From: an uncultured Selenomonas sp.
Lineage (GTDB): Bacteria; Bacillota; Negativicutes; Selenomonadales; Selenomonadaceae
Assembly: GCA_905373085.1 (NCBI GenBank)
Contig: CAJPRR010000129.1
Span: 1-6,269, forward strand
DNA: 6,269 nucleotides
Direction: 5' to 3'
In this document: positions 1 to 3,833 of the stretch, one piece after another
Layout of the letters: the number at the start of each line of letters is the position of its first letter
Position numbering within the stretch: the first letter of the stretch is position 1
Program-made: the position numbers and the translations under genes
The notes under the pieces: generated by a model
Seen by the model: the letters and a program-made list of their open reading frames with translations, nothing else
Databases searched by the model: none
What the model was told of the DNA's origin: nothing

Positions 1-1174
1 GAGCGTCGGCGCGACGCGCGAGTATGATCAGAAGATGTCGTGGCTGCGCCAGATGGTCAGCCTGCAGCATGAGCTGGACGATCCGCGCGAATACTTCGAA
101 GCCCTGAAGGTCGACGTCTTTTCCGACGAAGTTTTCGTCTTTACTCCTAAGGGCGATGTCGTCGATCTGCCCAAGGGATCGATTCCCATAGATTTCGCTT
201 ACCGCATCCACACGGAAGTCGGGCATCACTGTGTGGGCGCCAAGGTCAACGGCAAGATCGTGCCTTTGGAGTACAAACTGAAAAACGGCGACATCGTTTC
301 CATCATCACGAACAAGTCGAACAGCGGGCCGAGCCGCGACTGGCTCAACATTGTCGCATCTTCGGAAACGCGCACGAAGATACGCTCGTGGTTCAAGAAG
401 CAGCGCAAGGAAGAGAACATCGCGCGCGGCATGGACTTGATGGAGAAGGAGGCCAAGCATCTCGGCTACGTGCCGAAGGAGGTGCTGAAACCCAAGCGGC
501 TGGAACTCTTGGCGAAGAAGCTCAATATCCCGCAGGTAAATGACCTCTTGGCATCCATCGGCTACGGCGGCATAACGGTCAACGGCATCCTCTCGAAGCT
601 CATCGAGATGCACAAGCAGGATCTGCAGAAGGCGACGCCGCCCGATATATCCCAGATGCTCCACGAACTCAAGCAGCCGCTCAAGAACCGCAAGAAGAAG
701 GCGAGCCATGGCATCCTCGTGGAAGGGGAAGGCGGCTTCCTCGTGCGTCTGGCACGCTGCTGCAGCCCGATCCCGGGCGATCCGATCACGGGCTACATCA
801 CGCGCGGGCGCGGCGTTTCCGTGCATCGCTCGGACTGCCCGAACCTCCTCAATGATATGGATTTCTCGCGCGTCATCGAAGTCAACTGGGACGTCGGGCT
901 CGACAAGGTGTACACGGTGCAGATCGAGGTCGTCTGCAACGACAAGACGGGCATGCTCGCTGAGCTTTTCGCGCTGCCTGCCGAGATGAAGGTCAACATC
1001 ACCTCGCTTATGGCGAAGGCGAACAAGTCGAACAAGACATCGCTCGTCACGATGGGGCTTGATGTGCACAACTCGCAGCAGGTGGCGCAGATCATGACGA
1101 AGATCCGCCGCATGAAGGACGTCTACAGCGTGTCGCGCTCTCTGGGCACGTCAGCAAAGGATGATGAATTATGA
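1..1174 (+). CDS. relA: Bifunctional (p)ppGpp synthetase/hydrolase Rel, C-terminal part (5' partial)
   Basis: This is the regulatory C-terminal half of a long RelA/SpoT-family enzyme, which makes and degrades the alarmone (p)ppGpp in the cytoplasm. The frame is open from base 2, and the first visible residues, through KMSWLRQM, match the end of the synthetase domain; the HD hydrolase and synthetase catalytic centres lie upstream of the window. In order: TGS domain (about 113-310, with VFVFTPKGDVVDLPKGS), a helical region (about 340-700), the conserved-cysteine/RIS region (about 715-860, with RCCSPIPGD at 755-781 and HRSDCPN around 824-844), and a C-terminal ACT domain (about 908-1150). From family knowledge, these regions sense the ribosome and control the two catalytic activities. 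Methionine at 35 is internal, not the start. The TGA stop at 1172-1174 overlaps the next gene's ATG. Family assignment is secure; that the enzyme is bifunctional is inferred from the Firmicute-like context. Confidence 0.95.
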   Translation, partial: SVGATREYDQKMSWLRQMVSLQHELDDPREYFEALKVDVFSDEVFVFTPKGDVVDLPKGSIPIDFAYRIHTEVGHHCVGAKVNGKIVPLEYKLKNGDIVSIITNKSNSGPSRDWLNIVASSETRTKIRSWFKKQRKEENIARGMDLMEKEAKHLGYVPKEVLKPKRLELLAKKLNIPQVNDLLASIGYGGITVNGILSKLIEMHKQDLQKATPPDISQMLHELKQPLKNRKKKASHGILVEGEGGFLVRLARCCSPIPGDPITGYITRGRGVSVHRSDCPNLLNDMDFSRVIEVNWDVGLDKVYTVQIEVVCNDKTGMLAELFALPAEMKVNITSLMAKANKSNKTSLVTMGLDVHNSQQVAQIMTKIRRMKDVYSVSRSLGTSAKDDEL

Positions 1175-1812
1175 GCTTGAACATGAAGACGCTCGTCGTG
1201 GGCGCGCTTGGCGTCAACTGCTATATTCTGCACAAGGACGGGAGCAGCGAGGCGGCAGTGATCGATCCGGGCGGCAGCGAAGAGGCTGTATGGCAGCATA
1301 TCCAAGAGGATGGACTGAACCTCAAGGCGATTCTCAACACGCACGCCCATGCCGACCATATCGGAGCCATCGACTTTCTGCGCGAGAAAACGGGAGCAAA
1401 GCTTTATATCCATGAAGCCGATGCGCCGATGCTCCTCGATGCGCGGAAGAACCTGTCCGCCTTCATGGGCGTGCCGATCGTGACGCGCCCTGCCGACGTG
1501 CTTTTGAAGGGCGGCGAAGTCTTGGAGATCGGCGCCATGAAGTTCACCGTGCTCCATACGCCCGGCCATTCCCCGGGCGGCGTCTGCTACCTCATGGAAG
1601 ATCGCGTTTTCAGCGGCGACACGCTCTTTGACGAGTCCGTCGGCAGGACGGATTTTCCCGGCTCTTCCACCGAGGATCTCCTGACTTCCGTCAAAGAGAA
1701 GCTCATGATTCTGCCCGATGAACTCGCCGTATACTGCGGGCACGGTCCGGCGACGACGATCGGGCATGAGAGAAAGTGCAATCCCTATATCAATGGCTTT
1801 GGGTTCATGTAG
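1171..1812 (+). CDS. MBL-fold metallo-hydrolase (glyoxalase II/YcbL-like)
   Basis: A 213-residue cytoplasmic metallo-beta-lactamase-fold hydrolase. The metal-binding set is complete: THAHADHIG at residues 57-65 (H58, H60, D62, H63), HTPGHSPGG at 129-137 (H133), GDTLF at 149-153 (bridging D150) and CGHG at 189-192 (H191), so it should bind two metal ions and be active. It is shorter than classical glyoxalase II (about 250 residues) and lacks that enzyme's C-terminal helical glutathione-thioester-binding domain, so it fits the compact YcbL-type group; the substrate cannot be read from the sequence. The start at 1171 is supported by AAAGG at 1156-1160, 10 bases upstream; an in-frame ATG at 1183 is too far from it. 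The ATG shares ATGA with the rel stop, which predicts translational coupling. Many Firmicutes have dtd (D-aminoacyl-tRNA deacylase) near rel; none sits between the two genes here. No signal peptide is visible. Confidence 0.92.
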   Translation: MSLNMKTLVVGALGVNCYILHKDGSSEAAVIDPGGSEEAVWQHIQEDGLNLKAILNTHAHADHIGAIDFLREKTGAKLYIHEADAPMLLDARKNLSAFMGVPIVTRPADVLLKGGEVLEIGAMKFTVLHTPGHSPGGVCYLMEDRVFSGDTLFDESVGRTDFPGSSTEDLLTSVKEKLMILPDELAVYCGHGPATTIGHERKCNPYINGFGFM

Positions 1813-1855
1813 GGAATCACGAAGAAAAGAATCGTCAAAAACTCCTTTCAACCAT

Positions 1856-1902
1856 AAAAGACGGAGTTCATGCGAAACAGTTCGTATGAGCTCCGTCTTT
1901 TT
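1856..1902 (+). terminator. Strong intrinsic terminator after the rel-hydrolase unit
   Basis: The left arm at 1856-1876 and the right arm at 1881-1901 pair along 21 bp with only two G-U wobbles, closed by a four-base ACAG loop. The right arm ends in CTTTTT, giving the uridine tract. It starts 44 bases after the hydrolase stop codon and should end the rel operon transcript. Because the left arm begins with AAAAG, the opposite strand also has a short T run, so it may act weakly in both directions. The stem is unusually long for an intrinsic terminator. Confidence 0.9.
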
Positions 1903-1969
1903 GTATTCAAGGAAGCGCCGAATTTATCCGTGAGTCCTTGACAATTCATCAAGCGAGGCGTGCCAGTTT

Positions 1970-2000
1970 GGAAAGTGGTAGCAAGCAGTAGGAAAGTGGT
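1970..2000 (+). repeat. Direct repeat, 2 x GGAAAGTGGT spaced 21 bp: possible operator
   Basis: GGAAAGTGGT occurs at 1970-1979 and again at 1991-2000, perfectly conserved; the match continues as (A/C)GC for 12 of 13 bases. The start-to-start distance of 21 bp is two helical turns, so both copies face the same side of the DNA. They lie just upstream of the probable tps promoter, with the second copy next to the expected -35 position. Tandem same-face sites of this sort are typical of transcription activators such as response regulators; which protein binds is unknown. That it is an operator is inference. Confidence 0.45.
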
Positions 2001-2020
2001 CGCGGTTTTCCTGCTTTTTT
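1987..2020 (+). terminator. Weaker terminator-like hairpin upstream of the tps promoter
   Basis: Bases 1987-1995 (AGTAGGAAA) can pair with 2007-2015 (TTTCCTGCT) as a 9-bp stem with one wobble, extendable by two inner wobbles, around a loop of about 11 bases. A run of six T follows at 2015-2020. The stem is AT-rich, so the hairpin is weaker than the one at 1856-1902. It could catch read-through from the rel operon, or simply reflect promoter sequence. It overlaps the second copy of the direct repeat. Confidence 0.35.
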
Positions 2021-2021
2021 A

Positions 2022-2036
2022 TGGTACACTTGTAAT
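2022..2036 (+). promoter_or_regulatory. Probable tps operon promoter (-10 region)
   Basis: TGGTACACT at 2022-2030 reads as an extended -10 (TG, one base, then TACACT, 4 of 6 consensus bases). TGTAAT at 2031-2036 is a competing -10 with 5 of 6 bases. Neither has a good -35: GCGGTT lies 17 bp before the first, and TTTCCT lies 18 bp before the second. A weak -35 together with the adjacent direct repeat suggests dependence on an activator. The transcript would start near 2037-2043, leaving an untranslated leader of about 70-76 bases in which no known riboswitch was recognised. Confidence 0.4.
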
Positions 2037-2100
2037 AGAAAAGTCATAGAAAAATCCTCTTTTCGGTTAGGAGATAAGACCGATTCTCGAGGAGCGAAAC

Positions 2101-2110
2101 AGGTGCGAGG
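2101..2110 (+). promoter_or_regulatory. Ribosome-binding region of tpsB with two possible starts
   Basis: AGGTG at 2101-2105 lies 7 bases before the ATG at 2113. GAGG at 2107-2110 is only 2 bases from that ATG but 8 bases before a second in-frame ATG at 2119. The two starts arise from a tandem ATGACG hexamer at 2113-2124 and differ by two residues (MT) at the tip of the signal peptide, so the mature protein is the same either way. Confidence 0.5.
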
Positions 2111-2112
2111 CG

Positions 2113-3810
2113 ATGACGATGACGAGGGAGAAATTTGCAGTATTGGCAGCAGGACTTTTTTTCGCTGCATATATGGGGACGGGGATGGAGGCGCAGGCAG
2201 CACCGCCCGGCGCTGCGCCCGACAGCGGCGTGGAACTGCGCCGCCAACAGGAGCAGCTGGAAAGGCTGCGCTTGGAGCGCGAGATGCAGGAGCGGCGTGA
2301 AGCTAAAGAAAGCAGCATAGAAACGCCGCAGCAGCCGCCCGAAAAAGCGCTGGCAGAGGGGCGCTTCGTGCTGCGTGCCGTGGATTTCGATGCGTCGGAG
2401 ATTCTTGCGCCCGAAGTACGCGAGGGCATTGTCGCCGCCTACATGGGACGCGAGGTGACGCTCTCCGATCTCTATGCGCTTGTGGAAAAGATCAATGCGC
2501 TCTACGAAGAGCAGGGCTATATCACCTGTCGGGCGTATTTGCCGCCGCAGACGATTCATGAGGGGCGCGTTCGCATCGGACTTTTCGAGGGGCGCGTCGG
2601 TACGGTAGAGGTTCAGGGCAATGCACACACGCGCTCCCTTTATATCGAAGACCGCATGAAACTCAAGGCGGGAAGCGTGCCGCGCTATCGGGATATGGAT
2701 GAGGAGCTTCGTTGGTTCAACGCGACGAATGACGTGATGCTGCATCTGACGCTGAAGGCGGGAGAGAAGCCTGGCACGACAGATTTTGTGCTTACGGCGA
2801 AGGAGCCGACGAACGACGCTTTTACGCTTTACGGCGACAATGCGGGCAGTGAGACGACAGGACGCTGGCGCGAGGGCGTTTACTATACGAACCGCAGTCT
2901 TTTTGGCTGGCGCGACAGGCTGACGCTCGGCTTTCTGCACACACAGGGATTGAATTCCTTTATGGCGGGTTATTCCTATCCCCTAGGGACGGGCGGCACG
3001 CGGCTCGAACTTTCGTACAGCACGAACTCGACGAAGGTGATCGGCGGTCAATATCACGATTGGGGCATCCCCGTCAACGGACATGCCTGTGCGCTGCAGG
3101 CAGCGCTTTCGCATCCTTTTTGCGTGACGCCCTACATGAGAGCGGAGGCGTCTTTCACGTTCAGCCGCCAGCATTCCGTCACTGATATGGAGGAGGTTTC
3201 TTCCTTGCTTGACGATATTTTCACGGAAGGGACGGCGGCGCTCGCCTTTACGCACTACGGGCGTGGCAAGGCGTTTTATCATCGCCACGCGCTTACCGGC
3301 GGGAAGTGGAAGAACGCTTCGCTGTCGCGGCTTGCAAAACCGTCGAACCGCTACGCTTTCTATACGTTCAGCGGCATCTATCAGATGGGGGCGGCGCATG
3401 GACAGCTTTTTACGCTGCGGACGAATCTTCAGATCAGCAAGACGGACGATCTGCGCCCGTCGAAGCAGTTCTTCCTCGGGGGCGTCTACAGCGTGCGCGG
3501 ATACAAGGAAAACCTGCTGGGTGCGCCGAACGGCTTTTCCTGCTCGCTGGAGTATGCTGCGCCCGTCTTGAATAAGCCGGCAGTCAGTCTGTATGGCTTT
3601 TTGGACTATGGCACGCTCTGGGGCGGCAGTCAGCTTGCCGAACATCACATGCTGCTCAGTACCGGTCTGGGACTTCGCGCCCAGATCGAGGATAATATAT
3701 CGTTGGATATGGCGGCGGGCATTCCGCTTCGCCGCACCGTGGGATACAGCGCGGCTCTGGAAAAGGTGGATCGGGTGCGCTTTCATCTGCTTTTGAACGC
3801 ACAATTTTGA
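2113..3810 (+). CDS. TpsB outer-membrane transporter, ShlB/FhaC family (Omp85 superfamily)
   Basis: A 565-residue outer-membrane pore that secretes the TpsA partner across the outer membrane. Residues 1-29 form a Sec signal peptide (hydrophobic stretch about 8-22, likely cleavage after AQA). Residues about 39-66 are a highly charged Arg/Glu/Gln helix, in the place of the barrel-plugging helix H1 of FhaC. POTRA 1 covers about 84-158 (GYITCRAYLPPQ is typical of ShlB-type POTRA domains) and POTRA 2 about 160-230. The beta-barrel runs from about 235 to 565. The Omp85 loop-6 motif VRGY is at 461-464, and FLDYG at 496-500 matches the xDxG barrel motif; in FhaC the equivalent Arg and Asp form a salt bridge (here R462 and D498). 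The chain ends in Phe, the usual outer-membrane-protein C-terminal signal. Length is normal for the family. The stop is 23 bases before tpsA, indicating an operon. The cargo is inferred from adjacency. Confidence 0.93.
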   Translation: MTMTREKFAVLAAGLFFAAYMGTGMEAQAAPPGAAPDSGVELRRQQEQLERLRLEREMQERREAKESSIETPQQPPEKALAEGRFVLRAVDFDASEILAPEVREGIVAAYMGREVTLSDLYALVEKINALYEEQGYITCRAYLPPQTIHEGRVRIGLFEGRVGTVEVQGNAHTRSLYIEDRMKLKAGSVPRYRDMDEELRWFNATNDVMLHLTLKAGEKPGTTDFVLTAKEPTNDAFTLYGDNAGSETTGRWREGVYYTNRSLFGWRDRLTLGFLHTQGLNSFMAGYSYPLGTGGTRLELSYSTNSTKVIGGQYHDWGIPVNGHACALQAALSHPFCVTPYMRAEASFTFSRQHSVTDMEEVSSLLDDIFTEGTAALAFTHYGRGKAFYHRHALTGGKWKNASLSRLAKPSNRYAFYTFSGIYQMGAAHGQLFTLRTNLQISKTDDLRPSKQFFLGGVYSVRGYKENLLGAPNGFSCSLEYAAPVLNKPAVSLYGFLDYGTLWGGSQLAEHHMLLSTGLGLRAQIEDNISLDMAAGIPLRRTVGYSAALEKVDRVRFHLLLNAQF

Positions 3811-3819
3811 CGGCGGCAA

Positions 3820-3825
3820 GGGAGG
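3820..3825 (+). promoter_or_regulatory. Ribosome-binding site of tpsA
   Basis: GGGAGG lies 8 bases before the ATG at 3834, a near-ideal Shine-Dalgarno sequence and spacing. It fixes the start at 3834 rather than the in-frame ATG at 3846. It is the strongest ribosome-binding site in the window, consistent with high expression of the exoprotein relative to its transporter. Confidence 0.8.
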
Positions 3826-3833
3826 AAATAAAA

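Noticed and set aside
1123..1851. A minus-strand open frame of 242 codons opposite the MBL hydrolase
   Set aside because: The plus-strand gene has every metal-binding motif; the antisense product has no recognisable motif and runs into the rel coding region.
1938..1943. Perfect TTGACA -35 hexamer
   Set aside because: At 16-18 bp downstream there is only TGCCAG-like sequence, with no acceptable -10, and it is about 170 bases from the next gene. The site near 2022-2036 is better.
1813..2112. Riboswitch, tRNA or small RNA gene in the intergenic region
   Set aside because: No cloverleaf, known riboswitch core or further coding frame was recognised; terminators, direct repeat, promoter and leader account for the visible structure.
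2044..3819. Two long minus-strand open frames opposite tpsB (2044-2940 and 2983-3819)
   Set aside because: Both are basic, low-motif shadows of the TpsB coding sequence, whose POTRA, VRGY and terminal Phe features settle the strand.
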